Source: Conchocele bisecta (lineage: Eukaryota; Mollusca; Bivalvia; Lucinida; Thyasiridae). From it: 64,000 bases of DNA. Where the stretch lies: positions 43,579,331-43,643,330 of the forward strand of contig CM055265.1 in assembly GCA_029237695.1 (NCBI GenBank), given 5' to 3'. Every line of letters starts with the position of its first letter. The stretch's first letter is position 1. The notes below the pieces were generated by a model. That model searched no databases. It was given only the letters and a program-made list of their open reading frames with translations, and was not told where the DNA came from. A program made the position numbers and the translations under genes. Below are positions 10,043-21,627 of the stretch, piece by piece.

Positions 10043-10918
10043 TCGCGACCATGTATGTATACACGTTGAATAGAAGCCTAGCGCTGCACTTTTGTTTCCG
10101 CCACCTTTAATTTATGTCGTTGACAACCATGTATCGTCAATCAATGTGAAATGGAACACAATGTGTTTCGGAACACCACCGGATATAACGTATAGCGCGC
10201 TTGATTTCACGAATTGTACCGCCGTTTTCGATGGGGTAACTCTGGAAAACACAGAAGTTCATTCACCACAGGCAACTGTGGAAAATCACCATTCAAAATG
10301 TGATCTATCCTGTGTTTTGTACATGGGGGTTAAATATGTCCAAACAACTTATTACATTTTGTCATCACACATATAAGATTAACTCGACTACCTTTTATCG
10401 CATTAAAAATGTTGACAGCTTTCACAGCTTGAATTTCGGCTGCTGCAGTAAACATTACATGACCTAGTTTCAAGATATGCTACTTAAGTTAGTTAGTTTT
10501 TAAAAACAAATCAAGTGGAATGTGTAAAATTTGAGCATACAAAGTTTATGGCATAATGGTGTTTTAAAGTAACATTGTCTGAATAATATATGCAATATAC
10601 CACTGGTAATGTAAGAAGCAATGTGTCAAACACTTGTAGTCAGCACTAACTAAAAAGAGGAACGTGTATCGGCAGTATTCACACATCAGCATGACCAGGG
10701 CAGACATGGATGTAATGAGCAAAGGAATGGATGAAAATAATTATAGAAACATTTTTTAAGAATACACTGTTATATTTAAATACAGCCATTAACATGTTTA
10801 AGGCGATTTGATATGTTGAATAACATCTGAATTACGAGTATGCATGATTTCGATGGCATCGGGTCTGTTATCCGGGAGTAATACTAGAGTAGCCAAATCG
10901 TTCCGAAACCAATTAGAC
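10043..10918. other. No supported gene
   Basis: A 94-codon open frame at 10092-10376 has no motif I recognise. I do not call it a gene. No repeat structure is visible in this stretch. Confidence 0.35.
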
Positions 10919-10949
10919 TGGGTAACGTAATGCATCAGTCAATGTAAAT

Positions 10950-11110
10950 CCCCGCCCCCCCCCCCCCCCGGCTTTACCGGGGCATACCCCGGGGCTTTTA
11001 CCTTTCATGATGCCCCGCACTGCGGGGACTTTACCGGGGCTTTAACTGTTGCTAAGAAATTGAGCGGGGACATACCCCGGGGCTTTACCGGGGCTTTACC
11101 GGGGTTTTAT
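10950..11110. repeat. GC-rich minisatellite (TTTACCGGGGC)
   Basis: A poly-C tract is followed by repeats of TTTACCGGGGCTTT and GATGCCCCGCACTGCGGGG. The flank (GCATCAGTCAATGTAAATCC) and the repeat reappear inverted at 16395-16595. The two are one family in opposite orientation. Confidence 0.8.
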
Positions 11111-11299
11111 CAGACTGTTATCAAGATATGTACATGTATGTTTACCTGAATAATGTTGTGTGGGAGGGGTGACATGGGTTTAAACTGTTTAATACGATCT
11201 ACTTTCACTGTGGACTGTTTAATACTGGCAAATTTTGTTTAATATAAACAAAATTGTTTTCAAATAATTCCTCTGTTTATATTGCACTGCCGTTATCCG

Positions 11300-12170
11300 T
11301 TATCCCAGCCCCCCCCCCCCCAACACGTGGAAAATTCTGAGACATTCCCCCCCCCCCACACACACTGAAGGAAAACCCGAGACCCCCCCCCCCCCCCCCC
11401 CTGGAAAGTGATTCATTACCCGACCAACCCTGGAAAATCACGAGACCCCCCCCACCCCCCCCCCACCTGGAAAGTGATTCTTTACCCAAAAACAAACCCA
11501 TGGAAAATCCCGAGACTGGAAAGAAAAAAAATCCCAGAACCCCCCCCCCCCCCACCTGGAAAGTGATTCTTTACCCAACAAACCCTGGAATATCCCGAGA
11601 CCACCCCCCCCCTGGAAAATCCCGAGACGTCTCCCCCCCCCCCCCACGCACCTGGAAAGTGATTCTTTACCCACAAATACCCTGGAAAATCCCGAGACCC
11701 CACCCCCCTGGAAAATCCCGAGACCCCCCCCCCCCCACCCACCTGGAAAGTGATTCTTTACCCAACAAACCCTGGAAAATCCCGAGACCCCCCCCCCCCC
11801 CACCATGGAAAGTGATTCTTTACCAACAAAACAAACCCTGGAAAATTCCCGAAACCCCCCCCTGGAAAATCCAGAGACCCCCCCCCCCCCACCTGGAAAG
11901 TGATTTCTTTAACCCAACAAACCCAAAAGAAAATCGGAAAACCCCCCCCCCCCCTGAAACCCAACCCAAACCCAAAGGAAAATCCCGAAGGAAACCCCCC
12001 CCCCCCCCTTTGGAAAATCCCGAGACCCCCACCCACCTGGAAACCTGGAAATGATTCTTTTACCCAACAAACCCTGGAAAATCCCGAGACCCCCCCCCCC
12101 CCCCCCCCTCCCCCCCCCCCCCAAAGGAAACTCCCGAGACCCCCCCTCCACTGGAAAAATCCTATTGCTC
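11300..12170. repeat. C-rich minisatellite of about 60 bp units
   Basis: About a dozen imperfect units combine three blocks: CCTGGAAAATCCCGAGA, a run of 8-18 C, and ACCTGGAAAGTGATTCTTTA. The other strand therefore has many long G runs and could form G-quadruplexes. Long Pro-rich or Gly-rich open frames in all registers are a by-product of the composition. Confidence 0.9.
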
Positions 12171-13470
12171 ACACACACACCCTCCCCATGTAAGTAAAAG
12201 TATAAAGTGCTGCATTTTATACTATTAATAGGGGGGGGGGGTGTACCTTTTATGAACCCTGTCTCGAAGAGCCGGTGTCATATAGTGTTTGCACCGTCCG
12301 TGTGTCCGTGCGTTAATACGGTTAAGAAGTTTGTATCATGCAAGGGTCCACTTTTGCGCTATTTAATACTATTCACACATACCCGACCTTCCTTCTACCG
12401 AGTCCCGTGGGTGGTTGGAGCCAAAGGTTAAGTCGGCTATTTATTTGGCTTACTACTATTAACAGGAACGTACCTATTTCAAAGCAACAAACACATATTT
12501 ACTCTGTACTTAGTCGACCCTACTTGTCCTAACTGTCATTTGGAGGCGGAGCTAAGATGCGTCACACATGCTACTAAGATGCCCAGCACTACACGAAGTT
12601 CGGAAACAGACCTACCCGGCGTTTCGTCAAGAAATCCAAAAAGTGCTAGGAGACTCGAACTCTAATAAAAGTTCCCAGATATCTACTATTTATAAGTGAC
12701 ATTTTGCTCTACAACACATCATTTTCGTGCAAGAATATTTCACATTTAAAATCACGAACATTTTTAAATGACTATTTAACATTATAAATATGCATACAAA
12801 TTTGATTTAACGATTGGAATTTAGTTGTTTGAAGCACTCGAAAATGATGTAAATATAGAGCAAACCCCGTAAATTCCCCCCTGAGCTCTTCAGAAAGGAG
12901 GCGAGTATGAGATGCTAGTACTGGTGAAATTGGATTCCCAGTCCGACTTCGAGAATACCGACATCAACCATTTACCTACTACGCGGTGTTCACCAACAGT
13001 GGTGGAAAGTACGTAAAAGAAGAAGGTAACTCTTCATCTTTGGAGGTACGATAGTCACAGCCTGGAGAGAAGTATTAGCGCGTGTTTCAACTCTTTGCCT
13101 AGGCTTTGGGCGTTTTTTTAAATATAGTCGTGTATTTGGAAGGTACTGATGGTAATCACCAAGCCATTCCACAGGCCTGGTTCAATCCTAAATATTAATG
13201 ACTTGTCGCTTGACATGTGAATGCACCGTTTTGAATGGAAACTTTACCCCACCCACTGATTTGCGTGTATAATTTTCCTTGCACTTGCTCGCATCGATTC
13301 TAGAAGGCATGTAATTATGCATATTTATATAAAACTGTATGTCTAATGACAGTCTGAATCGAATAGTTGTGTGCTTTGTGTATTAAATGACTTTCAAAGC
13401 AAGGTTGTGGTCTGATTTTGAATGGCTGACGCATTTTATTAAATATTAAAAAAAAAAAAATTATGGGCTA
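12171..13470. other. No gene seen
   Basis: A short region near 12270-12330 (ATATAGTGTTTGCACCGTCC) resembles the start of the (CGTC)n-associated repeats at 40568. The rest shows no coding or repeat structure I can support. Confidence 0.35.
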
Positions 13471-13484
13471 TTCCAGGAAATATC

Positions 13485-13790
13485 TGTACCCCCCCCATAG
13501 GGAAGCACTTTTGACCGACAAATACCCCCACCTGGAAAATCCTGATACCCACCCCACACCCCTGGAAAGTGGTTCTTTACCCGCACCCCCTGGAAAATCG
13601 TGTCTGGAGACCCCCTAGTTGCGGACACCGTAACTCTGAAATGTTCCCATGCTGGTTTCAGATTTTTAACGTTTCGACCTTCGCGACTAGAGACCCCCCC
13701 CCCCCCCCCCCCTCCCCCCCCCCCCCCCCCCCTCCCCCACAAAATTCCTGAGACCGCCCCCCTCGAAATCCCGCCCCCCCCCACCTAGAC
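13485..13790. repeat. C-rich minisatellite, second locus
   Basis: The units match the 11.3-12.2 kb array (CACCTGGAAAATCC, then GGAAAGTGGTTCTTTACCC). A near-continuous C tract lies at about 13695-13738. It is separated from the main array by 1.3 kb of unique sequence. Confidence 0.85.
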
Positions 13791-13843
13791 CGACATGTCA
13801 TGGCTCTATATCATTTTTTTTCATCGAATATTTATGTTTAAAG

Positions 13844-14330
13844 GCCTATCAACAGCCAGGATCATGTAAGGCCGGGCCAACAGATATAGAGACCAATATA
13901 CAGGTCAAGTCGGTACATAATACTGTCATTATTCCACCTGGTTTCAAAATTAAAAGGCGAGGTAGGAGGGAGTAGCGAAGGGTAATTTAACGATCGGCGT
14001 TCATCCTTACCGGAATGCCGACGTACATGGTTTGGCCCTCGTGTACCAACCATTTCGGCCCGCTGGTACTTGAGAGCTAAATCCTGTTATGCCCATTAAG
14101 AAAGTAATAGGATTAAAAGCTAATCGTATTGCTTTTGGGTGATCTCAGTGATTCTGGTGTAGCATGGACCTGGCACCAGGTCAGGATATTCTAATTTAAG
14201 GGCTGAATATATAGTTTATGTAAATATTGAGCTCTGATTTCGGGAATTTCCCTCATTTCTTCAGGTTGAATACAGGATAGTCCATCCTGTTGGCCCGGCC
14301 TTACATGACCCTGGCTGTTGATAGGCCGTT
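13844..14330 (+). mobile_element. SINE-like repeat, copy 1 (LINE-type tail)
   Basis: The two ends carry about 40 bp of inverted repeat (GGCCTATCAACAGCCAGGAT against the complement at the 3' end). The body includes CTTACCGGAATGCCGACGTA and GCATGGACCTGGCACCAGGT. The 3' end reads TTGATAGGCCGTTAAACACC followed by an (AATC)n tail. That tail closely resembles the terminus of the I/Nimb-like LINE. Two more partial copies follow. No RNA polymerase III A/B boxes were identified, so SINE is an inference from the tail. Confidence 0.65.
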
Positions 14331-14473
14331 AAACACCAATAATCAATCAATCTTATCTGTAGCTCTGATTTATATTGCATACGGTACACAGGAGCTATTC
14401 ACATGTAAATATATTGTAAATAATTGTATACCTAGCAGTTAAAAGGGATATCTTTTCTTTAGGCATAGTGCAC

Positions 14474-14835
14474 GGATATAGAGACCAATATACAGGTTGA
14501 GTCGGTACATAATACTGTCATTATTCCAACCCGGTTTCAAAATTAAAAGGGGGAGGTAGGAGGGAGTAGCGAAGGGTAATTTAACAATCGGCGTTCATCC
14601 TTACCGGAATGCCGACGTACATGGTTTGGCCCTCATGTACCAACCATTTTGGCCCCCTGGTACTCGAGAGCTAAATCCTCGTATGCCCCATTAAGAAAGT
14701 AATAGGATTAAAAAAGCTAATCGTATTGCTTTTGGGGTGAGTGGCTAAGTGATTCTAGTGTGGCATGGACCTGGCACCAGGTCAGGATATTCAATATTGA
14801 GCTCTGATTTTGGAATTTCCCTCATTTTTTACTAT
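14474..14835 (+). mobile_element. SINE-like repeat, copy 2 (no termini)
   Basis: It is about 95 percent like the body of copy 1, from GATATAGAGACCAATATACAG to GGAATTTCCCTCATTTTTTAC. It lacks the terminal inverted repeats and the tail. Confidence 0.8.
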
Positions 14836-15269
14836 CTGCATCACATACAATTGAAAACCACGTATTGTTTAATTTTACGCCATTTGCTTCCCTTCAAAAG
14901 AAAAATATCTCTTTAACCTTTCCAACACCACATACCTTTTTATAGGCTTTGGTGGACGGTGTAGATCCTGAAAGGCGGTTTTCTAACGAGCCGTCTCATC
15001 AGGACCTGCACGCTTGCAAACATTCTCATAATGTTTTGGCACAAAATAAATCTTCAAAATAGATGTGTTTGTGTTGGCTTGATATTTTGATACACGTACG
15101 CTTTGAGTATTAAACCTATTACCAAGACGCTGTAGACGGTGTCTGGGCACCGTGTAAAGTTGTACTGTTTATTTAGATTCATGAAGACGGTGATCAACAC
15201 ATTGTCTGTCGCTTTCACTGTATGTTGTTCGCAGCACTCTCTCAAATTTAGTCACACGGAGGGGTTCTT
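14836..15269. other. No feature seen
   Basis: This spacer between SINE-like copies 2 and 3 has no recognisable gene or repeat. Confidence 0.4.
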
Positions 15270-15640
15270 TCGTCATGGGTGGGAGGTAGGAGGGCGCAGC
15301 GAAGGGTAATTTTAATCGATCGCATTCATCCTTACCGAATGCCGACTTATATGGTTTGGCCCTCATGTGCCAACCATTTCGGCCCCCTGGTACTTGAGAG
15401 CTAAATCCTGTTATTCCCCATTTAATTAAGCAAGTAATAGGAATAAAAGCTAATCGTATTGCTTTTGGGTTGAGCTAAGTGATTCTAGTGTGGCATGGAC
15501 CTGGACCTGGCACCATGGTCAGGATATTCAATATTGAGCTCTGATTTTGGGAATTTCCCTCATTTTTTACAGGTTGAATACAGGATACTCCATCCTGTTG
15601 GCCAGGCCTTACATGACCCTGGCTGCTGATAGGCCGTTAA
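15270..15640 (+). mobile_element. SINE-like repeat, copy 3 (5'-truncated, tail present)
   Basis: It starts inside the body (GGTAGGAGGGCGCAGCGAAG) and runs to TGATAGGCCGTTAAACACCA with the ACTCAATCAA tail. The 5' truncation with an intact 3' end is what LINE-driven retrotransposition would leave. Confidence 0.8.
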
Positions 15641-15812
15641 ACACCAATACTCAATCAAATTGAAAAATCCCCATCTCAAGAATGGACTAGTCGGAAAATT
15701 TGAATGGCCCAATGCAATCGCTCCGAAACGTATAAAGCATGGAACAATCCATCAAGTTACTTGGGGTTGAAAGGGTTAAGATACACGTATCTATCCATTG
15801 TTGACTATTATT

Positions 15813-16108
15813 ATGGCCCCAAGAAATGGAATTTTGTGGCCATTATGTTTTGCACGTGTCTGTCCGTCTGTCCGTCCGTCTGTCTGTTCGTCCGTCACAC
15901 TATGTATACCTTGTGCGTTCAAGTCTGTTTCTCAGCCACTGGAACATATACAGCCACCACAAACTTGGACAATGTGATCAGCTGTACACCAGAAACCAAC
16001 ATAAAGCTTTGACCTTCATTTGACCTTGACCTACTTTTTCCACGTTTATATCGACTTAGTGTTTTTTGTGAAATCATGTTTATCGGGAAATGGTCTCGTG
16101 GGGCCATC
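15813..16108. mobile_element. Short inverted-repeat element with (CGTC)n tract
   Basis: The left end ATGGCCCCAAGAAATGG is matched by the right end AAATGGTCTCGTGGGGCCAT as imperfect inverted repeats. Inside are a degenerate (TCCG)n tract at 15855-15895 and a TTGACCTTGACC block. It is non-coding. Confidence 0.55.
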
Positions 16109-16394
16109 GCTGTGTTTTTGATACAGACACGATTTTCTAGTTAATATTTGTACATGTACTTGCACAAGCAGGGAAAATGGTCAGGTAGTTTTCTCGTCAA
16201 TTTTTGTAGTATTATAAACACTCGACATTTGAACTCGCTCACACAAATCAACTCTTGGGAAGTATAATAAAAATACAAGAAACTTGATGATATGTTTAAT
16301 ACATAGAGTGTTACCTGGTCACAGAGTTATATTAAAACATTATAGTATTTCAATATGTCTACAATATTAGAACCGTAAATTTAATAGGAATGTG

Positions 16395-16575
16395 CCCCGC
16401 AGGGCGGGGCTTTTACCGGGGCTTTTACCAACCAGATGGCCCCGCAGTGCGGGGCATTTTACCGGGGCTTTTACCGACCATGTTGCCCCGCAGTGCGGGG
16501 CCTTCACCGGGGCTTTAACAGCAACGAAAATATAAGCCCCGCTATTCCCCCGGAGGGTGGGGGGGGGAGGGCGGG
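16395..16575. repeat. GC-rich minisatellite, inverted relative to 10.95 kb
   Basis: Three units of about 55-60 bp carry GCCCCGCAGTGCGGGGC followed by TTTACCGGGGCTTTTACC. Each unit holds a perfect hairpin. The flank at 16575-16595 is the reverse complement of that at 10930-10950. Confidence 0.85.
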
Positions 16576-16588
16576 GACTTACATTGAC

Positions 16589-17391
16589 TGATGCATAACG
16601 AGTTAGTGACGTCCATAACTTGAGCGTCTGCACAAAAATGTAAATAATCGAAAATGTGTAATTCCTATGGTAAGTTTTTATCTCAATTGAATTGTTTTCC
16701 TACTTCATTGATTTATTTTGTTGGAAATTTGCTGTTCCACTGAATGAAGTACGCACATGTCGTTAGGTGTTCCGAAACTAATTGATCGAGGCTATATATA
16801 CTTTACTGCGCCGTATTTTCCATCCGGTCACAATTCTCTGTACTGCAAGTTCGATGGTAGCGTTGTTAAATGTATATAAGCCAATCTGCGCTCTGCAGTC
16901 TGCAGTCTAAATTTTGTCTGCAGCTGTATATTACACGTTGCAGTTAGTTTTTGACTGTTGGACAGTTCTATTATAAGCATTGCAAAACAGTTTTATCCCG
17001 TTAGGAGTACTGAATTGAAATAGTATATACATTATATATATACATATAAATTGTGCATTATTTGGTTAACCTGTACGTCTTTAATCTGTGTACGGGGATC
17101 CTCTATATTATCGGACAAAAATGGCAGTTTGTTCATGATATCTTTCTTAAAATAGCAGCTACGGGCATAAAATGTTCACAGAACAATCGTCGGTTCTTGC
17201 TTTCACAACGCATGCAAACTATTGAGCAAACTGTGCCATCTTTCTCACTTAAAATTAGGTCAGATCATCAGTCGTAAGATTGCCCCAAAATTAACATCGA
17301 CAATCAATTATCCGGACAAATGTATAACCGTCTTATGACTTGTATTCTCACCTTAAAATCATAATTTTATCGCCTGAAAACCAGTATCAAC
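16589..17391. repeat. 803-bp tandem duplication, unit 1
   Basis: It begins TGATGCATAACGAGTTAGTG and repeats with a period of exactly 803 bp. It contains a TATA-like GGCTATATATACTTTACTGC and a 74-codon frame (17053-17277) with no recognised domain. The start abuts the inverted minisatellite. Whether it is a promoter or gene fragment cannot be decided. Confidence 0.9.
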
Positions 17392-18194
17392 TGATGCATA
17401 ACGAGTTAGTGACGTCCATAACTTGAGCGTCTGCACAAAAATGTAAATAATCGAAAATGTGTAATTCCTATGGTAAGTTTTTATCTCAATTGAATTGTTT
17501 TCCTACTTCATTGATTTATTTTGTTGGAAATTTGCTGTTCCACTGAATGAAGTACGCACATGTCGTTAGGTGTTCCGAAACTAATTGATCGAGGCTATAT
17601 ATACTTTACTGCGCCGTATTTTCCATCCGGTCACAATTCTCTGTACTGCAAGTTCGATGGTAGCGTTGTTAAATGTATATAAGCCAATCTGCGCTCTGCA
17701 GTCTGCAGTCTAAATTTTGTCTGCAGCTGTATATTACACGTTGCAGTTAGTTTTTGACTGTTGGACAGTTCTATTATAAGCATTGCAAAACAGTTTTATC
17801 CCGTTAGGAGTACTGAATTGAAATAGTATATACATTATATATATACATATAAATTGTGCATTCTTTGGTTAACCTGTACGTCTGTAATCTGTGTACGGGG
17901 ATCCTCTATATTATCGGACAAAAATGGCAGTTTGTTCATGATATCTTTCTTAAAATAGCAGCTACGGGCATAAAATGTTCACAGAACAATCGTCGGTTCT
18001 TGCTTTCACAACGCATGCAAACTATTGAGCAAACTGTGCCATCTTTCTCACTTAAAATTAGGTCAGATCATCAGTCGTAAGATTGCCCCAAAATTAACAT
18101 CGACAATCAATTATCCGGACAAATGTATAACCGTCTTATGACTTGTATTCTCACCTTAAAATCATAATTTTATCGCCTGAAAACCAGTATCAAC
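17392..18194. repeat. 803-bp tandem duplication, unit 2
   Basis: I found only two substitutions from unit 1, both near 17845-17885 (TTATTTGG to TTCTTTGG, and CTTTAATC to CTGTAATC). A very recent duplication or an assembly duplication would both explain this. Confidence 0.9.
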
Positions 18195-19101
18195 AGCATT
18201 GTGAAGTTTTGTAGAAAAAACAATCGCCATTCGCTTCTTGGAAAACATCGTGTTTTCGCACCTGTCGATTTTACCCACGAATTAATATGGGTGCGAAATG
18301 GTGTGTAATGGCTTGGGTCCGAAATGGCTTGGGGCGATTTGGCCTTGAAACATTTATTATTTGTTTTGGGATAAGTAGCTTTTCGTTCTTTTTCTATCAT
18401 GATACATTTTCGCATTCCTTCCTATCTGCTCTGTATTGTACAGTGTGTACCAGTCTGAAAATGATATTGGAGGAATGCATCGTATCGTCTGCATACTTCA
18501 CACAACAGAGTATTGAAAAACTCTATAGGGGCCTCAAATTATGCGCAGTGAGAGATACAAGCCCCCGCGCGACGTTTGACGTTGTAAAAAACTTGTGGAC
18601 ATAGTTGGGGGGAATGTTTTCAGCAAATTTTACTAAAATGTTTAACTTCGTGATATATTATTCACACTGGCATGGAAACAGCAAGTACCTGAGTGACTTA
18701 GATGTGTTATTTGCAAAATCAGATCAAATTAATGTGTTTAATTAACAGCTATTTTCATTTGTCCGATAAATTGATTGTCCGGATAATTGGTATGACCCCT
18801 CTACATGTTTGTATCGTGTGTGTTACGTTTCCTGTCCGTTCGCCCTTTTTATTTTCATTCGTGTGAGAATCTACACGTTAACACCACCTCCATTTAACCC
18901 TTACCCAACGTCCTGCTCATCCACAAACCAACACCCCATCATTGTACTATTTCATGGTATCCATTCATGTTATCCCTCTGTAATTTTCTGTCACCCACTT
19001 GTCTCTTTATCATATCCAGTTATCAACCTGATATTATATTGTATATTAGTGCTGTTACTTTTAAATATTGTCTTTTTTAATTGTTGTACCATCACATCAT
19101 G
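18195..19101. other. No supported gene
   Basis: Open frames of 105 and 97 codons at 18287-18604 and 18809-19102 have no motif I recognise. Near 18757-18790 the words TTTGTCCG and ATTGATTGTCCGGATAATTG repeat the end of the 803-bp unit in inverted order. The stretch ends just before the CXC-family pseudogene. Confidence 0.35.
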
Positions 19102-19104
19102 AAC

Positions 19105-21625
19105 AATGAGTGACCCTCTAAAAATATGTGCCATTTGTAAGGAACCTGCAGTGGGAGATGAACAGCCACCATCCACCCTTACTGAAAAGGGGAGTGGCGT
19201 CATCAACATATAAAGTCAATCAAGAAATGATGACGTTCATACATCACCTGGGGAACTGGTTCATCAAGTCTGCCGCAAGAAATATACCAGCCAACAACAA
19301 ATAGCGAAAGCACTGAAGGGGAAAGAACAAGAGCAAGTAGTCGACAGGCATGTGCGACTACGCTCAGCTGATGAGAAGGGTTTCCATTATGACATAGACT
19401 GCCTGTTCTGTGGGAGGTCAGCTCATGTTGGGAACCAAGAGGAAGAGTTCTGATTGGGACTGTATTTCCAGTGAGGACAGTTGAATTCAAGGACAGGCTC
19501 TTGAACTCTTGCAATGAAAGAGGAGATGATTGGGCAGCCATAGTAAAAGCTCGTGTGCTGCATGTGCATGACCTGCATGCTGCAGATGCAGTGTATCACC
19601 AAGTGTGCAGCGTCAATTTTCGTACGAAGAAGCAAATGCCAGCAGATCATAAGACTAGCGAAACAGTAGTCAAAAACCCCTAAACTAGGTCGTCCACAAG
19701 AGGAAGAAATGGTCAATGCCTTTCTGGAAGCTGCCCACTTCATGGAAGAAAATGACGATGAACAGATCACGATCAATGATCTTGTTAGCCGGAAGGAAAA
19801 CAACCTCCAAGACTCAGAACTTGAGGCATATGGCTACACGCACATGAAGTCCAAACTGAAGGAACATTTCGGTGACAGAATCATTCAAACCGAGATCAAT
19901 GGTAAACAAACTGTGGTTACCTTCAGAAACACAGCAAAAGCGATCCTTCATGACTTTTATTCTCACAGAAAAGCTGATCCCGAAACAGAGAAGAGGAGGA
20001 TCATCGAAACTGCTGCCAGAATCATCAAAGGTGACATTAATCTGTAGACACATCCAATTATGTATATCCTGACTGTGACTCACTGAAGTCTGAAGAGGAT
20101 GCCATCAACTTTCTTCCAGAAAGCCTCAGGGTTCTACTGAAAGGTTTGTTTGGGGTCAAAAACGTCGGCATGAAAACTGCCTCCATCGGACAAGCAATCA
20201 TGCAGGCGAGCCGACCAAGAGTTATTCTGGCGCCATTGCAGATTGTGCTAGGAGTCCAGGTCTACCACCACTTCGCATCACGCTTCCTGGTCGATACTCT
20301 TCACCAGCTTGGGCTCTGTTGCTCATACAAAGAGGTGCACAGATTTGTGCACAATGCTGTGGTGTCGCATAGAACTGACATTCCTGACTTCTCCGGTGAG
20401 TTCATCCAGTATGCCGCAGACCACGTGGACCATAACATTGGATGGCAAAAAGACATTCCATGGCATGGGGATGATTGCTGCCGTAACACCAGCTACCAAG
20501 TCCACCAATCCCACCAGCAAAAGATACCCCTGACGTATCCATGATGGGGAGAGTTCCAATTGTGTTCCATAAGGAAGTAGGTCATGGAAAAGACGCAGTC
20601 ACTTACGAAAGGCTTGTCAATATGGAGGCGCAAGACCCAACGGCCTACCTTGACCTCATATGGAAGACAGTCATCCTGTTTGCCTCACCAAGGCAAGCAT
20701 GGTCTGGGATGATGCAGTTTGCACAACATGGCAATCATCCAGGGAAATCATCCATCGTCTTTCTTCCAATGATTGACATGAATCCCAATGACGCCACATG
20801 CATCTACTCCACACTGAGATTTGTAGTGGGCATGCCCGCCGCCACGATGCCACCCCCATCATTACGTTTGATCAACCAGGAAGGCCCTGTTGATGATCAA
20901 CGCTGAGCCAGAAGGAAGCGACTTGAGAAAGATAGTCTTGAGACTTGGAGGCTTCCACACCCAGATGAGCTTCCTGGGATCCATAGGACATTTAATGGCT
21001 GCATCTGGGTTACAAGAAGTTCTGGAGCTCATTTATGCACCCAACGCTGTGGTGCACATGATGACAGGGAAAGCAATTGCACGAGCTGTGCGTGCACACC
21101 TCCTTGTCTATGACGTCCTCAATGCCATTATTGTGTCTGACGCGCTTGATGTGGCTCTCCCTCAACAGTCTGGAGAGCCAGTAGATGCCGACTCACAGGA
21201 GATCACTGATGCACAGATAGCATCAAAGGAAGATACTCCAGCTAGAGAGGGAAAAGGGAACCCTGATCTGGATGAATTTGCTGCCCTCTATGCAAATGTA
21301 GTGTCTGCAGAGGAGGCTTGTCATGCTGATGTGGTGCTCAGAATAAAGGAACTGCTCCGAAACAAAATCGAATCCCTGAAAGCCTCTAGTAGGACTGATG
21401 CCCTCTGGTTACAGTACATGGATATGGTAGACATACTTCGCAAATTTCTGAGAGCAGAACGTACCGGAACTGGGAACTACACCTCGAAGCAATATCAGAA
21501 ATGCTTCCTTTCATGGCGGCATCTGGGCACAATCTTTACACGAAATCGGCACGGATTTATGTGCAGCGGATGTGCAAGCTCCGAGTGGAACATCCATACG
21601 TCTACCAGAGATTCCAAGAGGGTTT
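19105..21625 (+). pseudogene. CXC-domain family gene, N-terminal part (degenerate)
   Basis: A protein of an uncharacterised family, multicopy in molluscs and corals as I recall, can be followed through several frames. It opens with MSDPLKICAICKEP and has a second Cys pair (CLFCGRSA, about 19402). Then come a long helical stretch (19540-20050), SLRVLLKGLFG (20125), HQLGLCCSYKEV, GHGKDAVTYERL (20580) and SLRLINQ-like to GGFHTQMSFLGSIGHLMAA (20945). The last piece, GNWELHLEAISEMLPFMAAS, is read after a missing base near 21469. Stops at about 19210 and 19450 and further frame changes show it is dead. The LINE at 21.63 kb cuts it off; the C-terminal part is at 26.57 kb. Function unknown. Confidence 0.75.
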
Positions 21626-21627
21626 AT

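Noticed and set aside
11277..12193. Long Gly-rich and Pro-rich open frames on both strands
   Set aside because: They follow from C/G runs without stop codons in a minisatellite; several frames are open at once and none has a domain.
11300..16575. CRISPR-like array
   Set aside because: The repeats are contiguous minisatellite units without unique spacers of constant length, in a eukaryotic context.
17053..18080. Paired 74-codon genes
   Set aside because: They occur only because of the 803-bp duplication; no recognisable domain or conservation evidence.
16589..18194. Pair of LTRs of a retrotransposon
   Set aside because: The two units touch each other with no internal region, and lack TG...CA ends and a primer-binding site.
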